From contig JADHZB010001669.1 of the NCBI GenBank assembly GCA_015657535.1, positions 1 to 64,000 of the forward strand: DNA of 64,000 nucleotides. Reading direction: 5' to 3'. The position numbers and the translations under genes were made by a program. The stretch's first letter is position 1. Each line of letters starts with the position of its first letter. Shown piece by piece: positions 24,014-36,510 of the stretch. This DNA is from Nephromyces sp. MM_2019 (Eukaryota; Apicomplexa; Aconoidasida; Nephromycida). The notes beneath the pieces are model-generated. The model saw nothing but the letters and a program-made list of their open reading frames with translations. It ran no database searches and was not told where the DNA came from.

Positions 24014-25125
24014 GCTCTATCGTGATATGTTATGCGGCGTGCGAATATGTTCATGCCAGCAGTACCATCACCTAGCTTTCCTGCGGATATCATTATTGCT
24101 ATGCTTATCATTATATAAGATCATAATGTAAATGTGCCAAAAGCAATTTCAAATGATTACTTCACTCCATATTTTACCTATAAGATTGCACAAAAATCCT
24201 CAATATGGTGTTCTTGGAATAAGCTAAAAATATGATAATTTTGCAATCATGGGAGGTTCAAGTAATAGTATCAGTAGGGTTGGCACCTATTAAAGCCCTA
24301 GGAAAATATGAAAAGGGATAAAATAAAAAAAATTATACAAAAGGCCCACCTAAGCTCGTGGTGTTTATTAATCATTAGAGATTATCACACCTTTATCATG
24401 TGGACTAACGGCAAACTGCTATAATAATATGGTAAAATATCAACTTGCTTAAATAAGCCAAAAATATTGTTACAGCTAGTAGCGTGATATACGCTTTACA
24501 ATAAGCAAATTAGAGCAAGATATGCAAGGAATCTAAAAAAAGTCCCTCCAGTTCTGCTTTATATCAGTATGTTTTCTTCAAAGGTCTTTCATATTTTATA
24601 ATTGTAGCTTCTTTTTCATGGCTGCGTATAACGTAAAATAACGTTTTTCAAGGACTGAAGGGAAAATTTAGGTACTCTACATGTTGCAGTATCAGTGTCT
24701 AAATTTGCTTTTTTGCTCATAGTGGCTACGCAGCACGATTGATGATTAGTATGAATTCATCACCGATTGCTAACGAATTCATACGGTTATGCACCAAACA
24801 GGGTGTGAAATTACACTGTCACAGACACAGCTTGAGCTAAGGTCGTATGTACCTATGGTGCGGTAAATGTACTGAATTACTGGGCAGTGCTAACATTCTT
24901 GTAGTGCATATAAAATTTAAAGTAATTGTCTGCCTGCTTTATTGCGTGGGCTCTTTGAAAGCAGCTGATATTTTCTTGACATCGGCTCTGCTCGCAAGAT
25001 TTTTTTTCAGTTTTCAGCTTCGTGCAATTATGCTTGCTCGTTAAAACAGATCGAGCGACATCTAAAAAGGTACTCAGGATTAAGTTTCTGCATTGTATCA
25101 AAGACAGCTTATCAACTTGACTAGT
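24014..25125. other. AT-rich interval with no gene called
   Basis: I saw no supported exon. There is a 10-bp inverted repeat, GTATGAATTC at 24749-24758 and its complement at 24775-24784. Confidence 0.4.
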
Positions 25126-25262
25126 GAACACCAAGACTGATACGAATACCAAGGCTAGCACTAATTCCAAGAATACTATGAACACGAAGACTGCTATGTA
25201 TACCAAGAATGGCATCACCAAGACTAGCATCAACACCAAGACCAGTATGAATAACAAGACTG
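25126..25262. repeat. Degenerate 12/18-bp tandem repeat (AACACCAAGACT)
   Basis: About ten diverged units of the form AAxACCAAGACTxxxATG run in tandem. The plus frame reads NTKT repeats and the minus frame reads a hydrophobic LVLV repeat. Both long open frames follow from the repeat and neither has supporting signals. Confidence 0.75.
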
Positions 25263-25715
25263 GTGCTTCTTTCATTTGGCTTGAAAAGCTATTATGCCCC
25301 AGGGTACTGCAAATATACATTGGGATTTACGCCTTGAAAAGCCATGGCACGTTAAGGGTGGCCGTGAATCGCTCTGACGCAGAAACGCGGATCACCCAGT
25401 AGTGATCTATGGGAGGCACCCCATTCCTTGGTTATAGCAACTGCAGGGGACTCTTCAAAAGTAGTCTCCATTATCCACAACCTCGTCTGAGAGTGTGTTG
25501 GTCTCCCAATTCAAGAATTTTCCTGGTACACGGGTTATTCAACGGCTAGTATCTTCTCTCTGTGACTGCCATATATTTGTTGCTCTGGCTAGTTACTAAT
25601 TAGAAAGTGTCAACACTGGGTCAGTCACTACAATAAACATTGACTTTTTCATCTGCTGACTTCGCCACAGCAAGATAGAAGCAAGTGTGCAGGTAATTTC
25701 ATTACAACAGAGTGC

Positions 25716-25843
25716 GCTATTTCCATGCTTTGCTGCTGCTATTTGCCATACTGTTTCTTCTGCTTAAGATTGAACAGAGAATGCTATTTCCATCCTTTGT
25801 TTGTGCTGTTTGCCATACCGCTTCTTTTGTTAACATTGGGATA
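25716..25843. repeat. 67-bp tandem duplication
   Basis: Copies start at 25716 and 25783 with GCTATTTCCATxCTTTG and share GTTTGCCATACxGxTTCTTxTG. The overlapping open frame (25712-25957) is probably a consequence of the duplication. Confidence 0.65.
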
Positions 25844-26988
25844 ATCATGAGTAAGCAGCGATCAGTATATGTGATAATACTGTTTATTCGCGGATTATGG
25901 GCGGAAAATTTGCTGCTAATAAATAATCCTTTTTGTGGCACTATTCTTGATGATTAAAGAGCAATCACAGTAAAAAAGCTGCATCAGGGTACGAGTCCCT
26001 CTGTTAAAATATGCCTATGGTTCACGCTATGAAAATTTGTCCATATATTATAAAAATAATGTGTGGATATTGTTTATACTATGTGCAACACACATTCATT
26101 TTTGTGTCTAATTACCATGAAAATTGTATAAATTAGACCATTCTATCTGAATAAGCTAAATATATGAGAACGATGAGGAACGCCAAAATTTGGTCCCACG
26201 TGATGCGAAATCTGCCACTATTTTCTGGACTATGTGAAGTGTCAGTTTTCATTGTTTTAGCTGCTGCGAATTGGGTTTCCTGATGGCGCTCTGCGCTTGT
26301 TGTCATGAAATGGTATATTGAAGGTTATAGTCGATTTCTTTTTTTGATTTCTGGTCTCCAAAGCTGCTTTGCTTTGCTTTACTCGCACGCTGATCTTTGT
26401 TTCGAGGTCACTGATGCATTTTTTGCCTCTGTTTCCCGTGCTCTGACCTCTCTTGCGCGGTCACTGATGCATTTTTTTGCTTGTTTTTCATTCTACTTCG
26501 CTCTTTTGAAAAGTGTATTTTGGCTTGTTAGCACTCAAAATTTTTCGGCTGATGACTCTTTTGATATTGTGGTGCTGCTTTCCTTACGATAGATACTTGC
26601 ATCGCTTCCCTTCAGCTTCCTGAAGTGACTTTCCTTTTGCAGTATACTGAAGGCAAGCTTTAAGAGCAGGCATTACTGTGAAAACTAAAGTATCCTTTAA
26701 ATTTTTATGGTAAGCCTATTTTTTTGCGAATATGAGGCAAAATATATGACGAAACATGTGCACTTGCCGTTATTTGGAACATTTATACGTTGGGGTTTAA
26801 GCCTTTTTTGTGTGTTGTATAATTTCTTCTTTTTATAATGTGTATTTGAAGCAGTAAGCTTCACACATCCTCTATCATCTCATAGAAAGAACATGAATAC
26901 CTATTGTATATAGCTAAGGAGTTGGAGGTTAATGTTATTGAAAAGGGCTTTTTCTTTGGTTTTAGGTTTCAGTGTCTCATTTCCAAGT
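25844..26988. other. Upstream region of RPN7
   Basis: No gene was called. The sense strand is T-rich. A pair of short repeats GGTCACTGATGCATTTTTTGC lies at about 26405 and 26459. The promoter and 5' leader of the Rpn7 gene should lie here; TTTTAG just before GTTTCAGTGTCTC at about 26964 could be a leader-intron acceptor. Confidence 0.4.
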
Positions 26989-29900
26989 ATGGATAGTGAA
27001 AATAGTAGCTTTCAAGAGAGTGTCACCAAGCTTGTCCCCAAGAAGGATGATGCCGAGTCTGGGAATAAGAATGTTTCGACTGAAACAGTGAACCTTAAAG
27101 GGTGAGATTGCTTGGGTTGCTATGTGTGTGTTGGGATATGCGTTGCTTATCCTATATAATTTTTTTATTGATTCTGGTAGAAACGGTAGAATTATACTCT
27201 GAGAAGCAGTTTTTGATTCTCGTCGGATATTTTTGAGGGTGTACTATATTTGTTATATTGGCGAAATTAACGTTTAAGACCCGGTTGTGACTAGCCATAC
27301 TCTTGGCATGAGGATTACTTGCAGTGAATTAGATGTAAATGGCCCCAAAAAATGAAAAATTTTAGAGTTTTTTTGATGGCATTGACTGCGTATAGTGCAA
27401 ATTCTTTACTTTCTTCTGGATGATGGTACCTCCGTCCTTTTTCCTATTTCAGGATTCTTATTGTTGAAAGTGTTGTATGCGATATCTGCAGTTTTGCTAC
27501 TTGAAATTTTCATTTGCATAGTCTTCACCAATTTTTGAAAGTCTTTAGCTTTGCTGTGGGGTTTAGTATTCCTTGCATGGCCCGAACATTTTCATCTTCA
27601 GTTAATATTCAGTTAATAAAGCCTTTCCATTAATTCTTACCGGTTTTATTAAAACGATTTCCGTATTCTTCATATTGGGTTTTCTCTAAGAACTTTATGT
27701 GAAAATGATAAAGATGATAAAGATGATGAAGGCGAAGAGGTGATAAAGATGATAAAGATGACGGAGATGGCGGAGATGACGGAGATGATAAAGATGATGA
27801 AGATGATGAAGATGATGATGAAGATGACAGAGATGATAAAGATGATGAAGATGAAGATGATGATGAAGATAAAGATGATAAAGATGATGAAGATGATGAT
27901 GAAGATGACGAAGATAAAAATGACGTTGGGTTAACTCTATTAAAACTTTCAAAAATTGAATTTTTAGATTGTAAATTTTATTGGTACATACTTTTCTGCT
28001 TAGTAGTTGCCTGGTGGCAATACACCCGGTTTTTTTTATTGATTTCTGCAAGTACTGTCTTTGCGTGTGTGTGAGCCACTGAGTAACACTGAGATAGAGT
28101 CGATTTCGCACACACATTAATATATACGGGTATAGCTTCTAACCTGTTCCAAGGACTGGCAGTTTCTAGTGTTTTTAACTTTTATATGAATATTGTGAAT
28201 TTAATATTGAAGATGTGCTATTCTTTCTAATTTTTTGAGATGATCATTTCAAATCTTCTGGTTTTTCCAAAATTCATGATGATTGTTTGGTCTTCAAGAT
28301 TTTAAGATATTGACTGCTAAATATTCTTCATGTAGAAAAAAAGTATAAAAAATGGATCTTATCAATATATGTGTGTCTTTAACCCTTGCGGTGCTATTTT
28401 ATTTAGGATTTGATAACCGGGAAGCTGTTTTATATTTCTACTTCTCTTTTCGTAGATTACACCCATGTATCAAAACTAGCACACCAACACACGTATATCT
28501 CCACACGCCAAAACGCACACACACCAAGACGCACACAAATATATCCGTATACCAAAATACACACACATAGAAGGATAGTCGTTGAAGAAGAAAAAAATTT
28601 CCATAGTGTGTGATTTTGCTAGAGCGTGTTTTTTTGTGTGTTTGTCTTTCAAGTATGAGCTATGTATCTGAGCCGAAATTGCCACAATCTACAGGAAATC
28701 TTCGGATATCGAGGCCAAGGAGAAGTATCTTCCAGACTATAGGCTTGCCGATCTAGTGTTAGCAAGAATAATTATCACTGTGTGTGTGTGTGTGTGTGTA
28801 TGTTTGCATTTATTTGTGTGCGTATTTAGCTATGCAAGGTGTTCTGCAATGTGTTCGTTTTTGAATCAATGTAAATTTTTGATGTATTCTTGCATATAAG
28901 TGTGTTTGCATGAACTTCTGCCTACTTGTTCATGCATACGCCCTTGTGTGTTTGACTATGCATCCTCATTAGTATAAGTGTGTTTGTGCGTGAACTTCTA
29001 ATTGAATTGAAATTTGCATATTTGGTTATCCCTAAACATGAAATGCTTCAAAAATTATAAAAGCTAACAGAACTCTGTGTGCGAATTGCTTGTGTTTGTG
29101 CCCATTTTCCTTCCTTGTTGCTTCTATTAGATCTTTTTTTTTCTCTTGCATTCTCCAGTCATCGGCTACGGTTTGCAGAAGAAAGGAATGAATCGTGTTA
29201 CGAATCTATAAAGCAAGAGCTTCTAGCTAGGGTGGTTGAAGATGGTTAGTAATTGTAGCTGCTAGAAGATTTTGGTTTTCTTCTGTTTGATTGTAGTATT
29301 TTTTTGATTTAAGTATGATGTTTTCTGCTTGAAGATGATGATTGCCTTTTCCTTCTTGTGAGAAGAGTTTGTTTTTAGCTTTTTTCTGATGCAAATTCTA
29401 CTCCTAGGCTTGAGTGTTTGATAAAATCTCGATTGCTGCTCCGAAATAGCATATTAATAAGAATATATCTAGTGTGTCATTCTTACACACAAATTTGTGT
29501 GTGTTGCTCTAGTTTCGTGTGATTCTCACACATGCATTTTTGTGTGTTGGTTTCTACTGTTACGTGTGTTGCTGTCGTTTTGCGTGATTTTCACACACAT
29601 ACTTTGATATGTTGATTTTTCCTTGGAGCCGTGTAACTGTCTAGCAAACCTCTTTATATATACACCCACTTCATCCTCTGAATGACCGTCGTTTTTTTGT
29701 TTTAGATTGGAAACTGCCTGCGTAATGGAGGGTTTCTTGGTTTTCCTTCTTCATATTTTATTGCTTTTGAAATTTTTCATAAAATTTTCAAAAATTCGTC
29801 CTCTTCTTCTTAAATTGTTTGTAGAGATGCTCCCCTTTTATCAACACTTATGTACCACTTTCGGTTGGGAGGAAGATGCAGACTTAACGCAGGTTTAACT

Positions 29901-32900
29901 GGCTGCTGTGGGTGATAATACGAGAATTAAATGCTTTTTCTTACTAGAGGGATTTGGATTATATTTTCTTGCTCTTTTATAAGCTCTACCTGTGTGTGTG
30001 TGTCTGATAAGATATTTCTTTGTTTTTTTCCCTCCAGAAGCTTCAGGCTGCGAATGATGCGGAATTGAAGAATCTAGAAGATCAGATTGAAGATGCTACT
30101 GGGAATTATGGAGACAGCGAAGTTCGGGAAGCTTTGCTCAACAAGGCAAACTTTTTTTGCCGTATAGTCGATAAGGTGAATGATATTGGCGGGGATTTCT
30201 TAGCTGCCTTTAGGGACTTCAAATCAGTGTGTGTTGAGTGGGTGCTTTTCGTCGAAGCATGTGTGTATGTTGTTTTTGAGATATTTGAAAAAGATGAGAT
30301 TCTGGAAGCTTTTTTTTCTGGTAAACAAGTGTGTTTGCCTAATGTTTGAGCATCATGAGGAGGTGATTTGGCTCTATATCCTATGAGTGTGTGTGCGTGT
30401 GTGTGTGTGAATGCGTTTATAAGGTTCAATTATGCTTTGAATACTCGATAACGTCATATAAGTATTTGATAGTATTGTATATTTTTTGCTTAAATCGCGT
30501 TATCGTAATATTAAGTTTTCAGTGTGGAACTTAACAGTATTTCGATGCTTAAATATCTTATATAGGAAAAGGCTATTGCTCAGTACGGAGTCGCCTTTGA
30601 GAAGACTCTAGGCGCTGGAGGGAGATTGGACATAATTTTGACTCTTATTCGCCTGGGGCTATTTCATCAAGATGTTGACTCTGTGAAGATGAACATCGCC
30701 AAGGCTAAAGAGTGAGTATTTTGCTTTTTTTTTCCGAATTTGGTGTTCACACACGCGGATAAAGGCACACGCACACACGCATACACAGAAAAACCCACAT
30801 ACGCACACACACACATGCGCGGACACGCACGAAAACCCACGCACACAAAGAGAAACTTACATACACGCACACACACACAGTTTTATTTCTTCAAATCAAA
30901 AAGTTTCTTTTTCCCTTCTTTTCTGCTCCTACATGGCCTTTTAAGTTTGATTTTCTGGCTTCATAATGTGTTTTTGCACACACTCTTTGTGTAGATTGAG
31001 AGTTGCGAAAACGTAGGTTAATGCGGTGAAATGTAATGAGTATACCCCTCTTCATCCTCCGATAGTTTGTTCAATACACTGTGATGATGTTTAATATTTT
31101 CGCCTCTGCACATTATGAGTATAGAAACGCATTTTTTGAATTGTTATGGCTATAAGTATAGTCTCCCTAGGTTCCACCTACGAGATTACTTAGTATTTTT
31201 CTGCTACACACACATGCAATCTTGGTGCAGCTTTCTCTGTATTCATTGCGTCCCTGCGAGTTGTGTTTGTGTGTTGGCATCTCTTGCTGTTCGTCTATGC
31301 TTCTTACTACACACTTGCTATACATAGGCTTGCGTGTGTAAAATTGCGCTCTTGTGTGTTAACCCCTCCTCTTGTTGTGTGTTCGATGCGCATACTATGA
31401 ATGTATCATTTGATTAAGCATAAGATAGTGTGGAGGCTCAAGAGTAAACTTTGATTTTGGGGTTTAATAAACTGCTGCAGAGAACTGGAAAAAGGAGGTG
31501 ATTGGGAACGAAGGAATAAACTGAGAGTATATGAGGCCTTGTATTTGATCCTGATGCGCGATTTCAAACAGGGTTAGCGAGATTTTAAGGCTTTCCGTGC
31601 TGCTCATGCCTTTTTGTTTGTTTGGATGTTTTTTAGAGGATGCAAAATATACGAATTTGTTTGAAGATGTTTTCTGAATGAAAACCGCTTATTTGTATGC
31701 TTGCCAAATGGCTTTAAGATTAGTAAATATCATTGTGTTGGCTGCTAAATTCAGCAAAAAGTGGTAAGGTTAGGTGAGATTAACTGCTGTTGATTTCGAA
31801 GCTCTTGGTCTACGATTTAAGAGTTGAAGAAAAGCGTTTTTCTTCCTTTTGGATAAGGCGAGTATCTTCTTTAACTGTGAAAAAATGGGTATACACGAAT
31901 GTTGCACGATATACTGGAGAAAGTAGTGTGTTTGAGGTCTTTTTTGAGGTGTTGATTTGGTGGGAGAAGGAGAGGGTGTTTGCTGTTCATTATATGGAAG
32001 AAAAGTTGCCGAGAGGCTCCTTTCTGATGAAAACACTATTTGAAATTGAAATATATGCGTGTGTGTGTGTGTCGAGAAGCACTCCGTATTGGATTGCTTA
32101 CGGGAGAAAAAAGGCTGCTGAAGAGAATACTGTTTTCTGTTCAAATTTATGTCTGATTTTACGTTTTCAGCTTCTGCGCTTCTCCTGGATGCAGTATCAA
32201 CTTTTACAGCGACTGAGCTAATGTCGTTTGAGACTTTTATATTTTACGTTTCCATGGCTTCAATGGTAAGTGGCACACACACACACACGCACACGCACAC
32301 GCACACACACATAACCGCTTTTATACCATGCTAATCCCTGGCTCTCGCTATTACCAGGGATGTTAAAGAGGCAGTTCAGCGTGGGTAGTTTGTAGGGAAG
32401 AGTGTTTATGTCATTGGTTTCCTGCACCAGCACACACACACACACACACACATGGCTATGGATTCAGGCACATACACATGAGTAGCCTACCCGAAGATAT
32501 GCTTAAACGCGTTGATACACAAAAACTCGTGTACTTGCAGTACGCCTGAGCGCTTTTATACGCTATGAAATAAAGCGAAGCAGATGCGATAAAAACTGAT
32601 GAAAATAACGTACTCTTTCTAATACTCCATCTTTTGACGTGTGTGTTTATGTGTGTCTAACATGATTGAAGTGGCAGCAGCCTCTGCATTCCAATATAAA
32701 GCATTTTGCTATCTACAGTTTTAGTTGTGTCATTTGAGTAATTTCTTAGCATTCCTATTCATGATGCTGGCTCGTCACTAGTCTTTCATAATTTAGCGAG
32801 TAAGTTTCAGGGTTTAGGGTTTAAAGTAAGTTCTTTATATTCTAGCTCGTGTGCTCAGCTTCTTCCGTATCAAATCATCAAATTCATTATTATTCCGTTG

Positions 32901-35766
32901 CCTTTGCACTCCAACAAGCCACTTTGCTGCTCTGTAATATCAATTTCCGTAGCATCTTGTGTGGTTGGCTCGGTGGATTTTTCTATTATCAAGCATTTCC
33001 TAGGGGTAAAACGCCTAAACCCTAAACCCTAGTTATATAAATAGTTTTGAGGCTAGCTCTTGTGAGAAATGATTTATAATGTTAAGAAGGAAAACAAAAA
33101 TTCCATTATCTCTATACCTACTTCTTGTAAATGCTTTAATAGGCTTACTAATACTCTTATATTTACTCACATTGTAATGTCTTATTTATATTACAAATTT
33201 TGGGTTATTTCTTCCTATCCTTTTATATTTTTCTCTTCTTCTTCTTCTTCTTCTTCAACTTGAGATAATTTCTCTGCTTCTTCTATTTTAGCCCCTTTTT
33301 TTACTATTGGAAAAATGATTTTGGATTTATTTGCATGCTCATTCCTGGTTGTATGAATGCATCATTAAACGTATTCATGGGATGCCAATTGCACTGGACT
33401 TTTGTGTTTTTGTGTGCTTTTTCGGCTCAGCTCACTCTAGATAGACCTACCTTGAAGAAGAGCATCATTACTGCCCCCGAAGTGTTGCAAGTAGTGGCCC
33501 AGGATGAGTGCTTTCAAAAGTTTATAAACTCATTCTACAACTGCAAATATAAAGTTTTCATGGAGAATCTCAGTAAGTTAACTTTTTTTTGACAATATTT
33601 CATGTGTGTGTTAGCCATGCAGGCCGCTGTGTGGATAGTTTGGTGCGTTTGATAAAAGTAAATTTCTGTTTCCTGCCAATAATGCCTGCCTTCCTCCTTT
33701 TCCATGTGTCTGATTGATGTTTTTCACTTGCTTTGTTGGCATTCAAGTTGCTCTGTATTCAGGGAATTATAGTGTCACGATGGCATCTTACTCCATCCAC
33801 AATTTGTTTCCTTTTAGATCTTTTTGTGACAAGTTCCACACACAGAGAACTCGATATCATGCAATCTGCACGCAGTGCTCTCCTCACTTTTTACACAGGT
33901 CACTCCTTACACACGCTTCTCTCACTTTCACACACGTGCTTGAAATGCTGTATACACTTTCAGCTGCGTATCCGTTTTAATCAACACCTGCTAGCTCCTT
34001 GCTTTCTCATACCTTCTCTCACCTCTTATTGATGCTTCTTCTTTCCATTCCTCCTCTTTTTAAGTGCAGCACTTGCCGTTGCTGAGATAGTCTCTCACTG
34101 TTCGCTACTTATACAAGTGTGCACCTCCCGTGTGTTGTGTTTCTGTCCGTTTATTGCTGTTCATGGATGTTTAGGTGCATTTCTATCGGCCTTTAATGTG
34201 TGTGTCTCCCGTGTGTTTATACGATGAAGCCCTACTTTATGCTGATTTATTCGACTTATTGCAGTCCCAATAGCCGATAGGATTTATCGGGACAGATTTT
34301 TTGGAAAGCACTACCGCTTCTTTATTCGGAGTATTAGATTGGTAAGCTGGTATTTCAAGCATTTGCTCCTCTACTTTTGTGTGTGTGCGTGAAGTTCTGG
34401 TTTGCTTATACTACTGCACTTCTGTTGCGCTGCTTCCCATCTTGTAAAAATTTATCTTTTTTTCCCCATCTTCATAGCAGATTGTTGTCACGTGGTTTGC
34501 AGCGTAGTTTGTCAGCGTTTGGTAGGATATTTCCTTCTGTGTGTGTGTGCGTTTCCTGTTGCTTGAGTTTGGACTGCACATAGTAATGCTTGCTTTTTGC
34601 TTTCGTGTTACCCCGTGAGTCGATTTTTTCAAGCTATTGGTTATATATGTGGAATCCTGAGTTGATTTTGGAAGTTTTATTACTTTGCTTGAATATGTCT
34701 ATATATGCACGTGTGTGCTTTAAAAGTGTTTCTTGTTCACGTGTGTGTAAAAATTACTGCTTCTTCACGTGTGTAAACACTGGTTTTTCTTCAGAGAGCG
34801 TACAGTCAGTTTTTGGAGCCCTTCAAGTCTGTTACTATGAACGGAATGGCGAATGCATTTGGCGTCTCTGAGGATTTTGTTGACAGGTCTAATCTTCTGC
34901 TGCTTTATGTTCGTTTAGTTTAGCAATGTGTGTGTCGAGCGATACACATACTGTGGGCATTAAAGCAACCTCCGTTTTGCTTGATTGCGTTATGTAATGT
35001 GGAGAGAAAATGGCTATAACTGCTCATAATTTTTTGTTGGCGTAGTCCTTGGTGTGCACATCATTTAGTGGTACTTTAACACACACAAAGGAGCATAGGA
35101 GGCCTCCAACAAAAAAACCTTCAAAGAAAAAAATCTCACTCTGCTGCACACACTGAAGCTTAAACCCTTATTTGTACCGGTATGATTGTGTTCTACGATT
35201 TGCCCTGTAATCAAAGCGTATCATGGATCTACTCCTTCCTCTTGAATTAATAAACCTGCTGATGTGTACTTACACAGGGAGATTTCCTCGTTTATCGCCT
35301 CTGGAAAGTTGCATTGTAAGATTGATAAGATCAACAAGAGGATTGATTCTAATAGCCCTGATGCTCGGGATAGCCTGTATCAGAAGATAATAAAAGAGGT
35401 AAACAAGCCGGTAGTTTTGGCATGAAGTTAATGTTTGTGAGGTATATTCACAGTCATTATATTTGTACAGCATCTACTGCTGGTGTTGGTAACGTGGGTG
35501 TAGTAAAATTACTGTAATGCCGGTTTTTAGCCTGTAAAAACTTGTATTAATTGTTGGTACGGCAGCTTGGATGATTCCTATAGGAGTGTATGGTGGCATG
35601 GAGTGAGTCTGGTACTGCAATGACGAGATTAGGTGTGTGTGTGTGATTCTGTTTTTGAACCTTGAATGTAGTGGATGTTGCGGAAATTTCTACCTGACCT
35701 TATTTTTAACAGGGAGACATGCTGCTTAACAAGACTCAGAAGCTTTCCAGGATAATAGATGTGTGA
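26989..35766 (+). CDS. RPN7: 26S proteasome regulatory (lid) subunit Rpn7/PSMD6
   Basis: Rpn7 is a structural lid subunit of the 26S proteasome that helps join the lid and is needed for ubiquitin-dependent proteolysis. Twelve exons: 26989-27101, 29159-29244, 29825-29892, 30038-30175, 30566-30711, 31481-31572, 32171-32265, 33431-33572, 34265-34341, 34795-34886, 35278-35398, 35713-35766. All use GT-AG, every phase matches, and they join to 1,224 bp (407 residues), close to the family's roughly 390. Diagnostic blocks: [86 protein letters not shown] and [14 protein letters not shown]. The N-terminal helical repeats come from exons 1-7 and the PCI domain from exons 8-12. Exon 1 (37 residues, Ser/Lys-rich) is the least conserved part and its ATG is the only inferred element. 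Introns range from about 145 bp to 2 kb and are rich in T and TG tracts. Confidence 0.96.
27706..27924 (+). repeat. GAT/AAGATGATG trinucleotide-based repeat in RPN7 intron 1
   Basis: About 219 bp of AAAGATGATGAAGATGATGA-type sequence, entirely purine plus T, lies in the first RPN7 intron. The frames read as acidic/Met-Lys or His-Leu runs and are artefacts. Confidence 0.85.
28780..28800 (+). repeat. (GT)n microsatellite, RPN7 intron 1
   Basis: A TG tract of about ten units on the sense strand of RPN7 intron 1. The following 300 bp keep scattered TGTGTGTTTG motifs. Confidence 0.8.
30745..30881. repeat. CA/ACACGC-rich tract, RPN7 intron 5
   Basis: An interrupted CA-rich array with ACACGCACAC and AAACCCACG variants begins just after the exon ending at 30711. 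It resembles the compound array of the DXR intron. Confidence 0.75.
32273..32452. repeat. Two (CA)n tracts in RPN7 intron 7
   Basis: CA/CACACG tracts lie at 32273-32311 and 32430-32452. The first starts eight bases after the donor of the exon ending at 32265, so it is very close to the 5' splice site. Confidence 0.8.
32810..33032. repeat. Inverted pair of interstitial telomere-like repeats
   Basis: AGGGTTTAGGGTTT at about 32810-32823 and CCTAAACCCTAAACCCTAG at 33014-33032 point in opposite directions about 190 bp apart within RPN7 intron 7. They are the same heptamer as the tract at the left end of the window. Confidence 0.75.
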
Positions 35767-36249
35767 TGGTCACTCCCATAAAAAGAGTATCAGTTTATCT
35801 TGAGAGGTAGTTTATGGTACTCTCGTAAAAGATGAGTGGTAGTAACTTGAGTTCGCTTCCTTCATCAAGCTTCCTAGAAAGTAGAAAGCTCTAAGTTAAA
35901 GTTGGTGTTTGCTATGTATGGTATACTGCAACGCTGCTAGCGGACTGAAACTTGCTTTATGAATTAGGAGGGAGTGTGACCTTTTTTGCAGCCTGTAAAA
36001 AGGGTTACATATAGCTTTTTCTCATATGTAGATTGGTGGGTGATGATAATGGGAATCTTGACGAAGGCATCTACATCAAAGAAATGGGTAAGAAGCTAGC
36101 TGGATGATAAGCCGGCGTGCAACATTCCAAAGATTTTTCCGTATATCTCCCAACTGCATGAAAGCATCATCCACATCCCGCCTCTTTGAAGCCTGAAGGG
36201 ATGGAGGGTGTAGTGTTTTTAGTTACCGAAGACAAGCTTCGTGTGCAAG

Positions 36250-36510
36250 TCTTCTAGGCTTGCAGTTTAGCTAAACTTGGCATACAGATAGCCTAGGCTT
36301 ACAATTGAGCTAAATTTTATACAAAAAACTCCTAGGCTTATACCTGAGCATAGCTTCACATGCTGATTTCCTAAGCCCATACCTTAACTAAACTGCACAT
36401 GAAAATCTCCTAGGCTCATGCCTGAGCTGGACTCTACATACACCTCTCGTAAGCTCATACCTGAGCTAAGCTCCATACAAACCTCTCCTAAGCTCATACT
36501 TAAGGTAACA
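36250..36510 (+). repeat. Degenerate ~39-bp tandem repeat, about 6.5 copies
   Basis: Units run TCCTAAGCTCATACCTGAGC then TAAGCTCCATACAAACC with variants. Period is 39-40 bp, and the copies become more alike toward the 3' end. It starts about 480 bp past the RPN7 stop. Each unit contains an AGCT-rich near-palindrome (GAGCTAAGCTC). Confidence 0.8.

Noticed and set aside
24877..25320. 147-codon minus-strand frame with hydrophobic LVLV repeats
   Set aside because: Its hydrophobic part is the complement of the AACACCAAGACT tandem repeat; no start context or splice signals, and it looks unlike a real membrane protein.
27695..28117. 140-codon minus-strand frame rich in His-Leu
   Set aside because: It is antisense translation of the GAT repeat inside RPN7 intron 1.
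31770..32221. Overlapping 124- and 143-codon frames on both strands
   Set aside because: Both lie mostly in RPN7 intron 6 and overlap true exon 7 out of frame.
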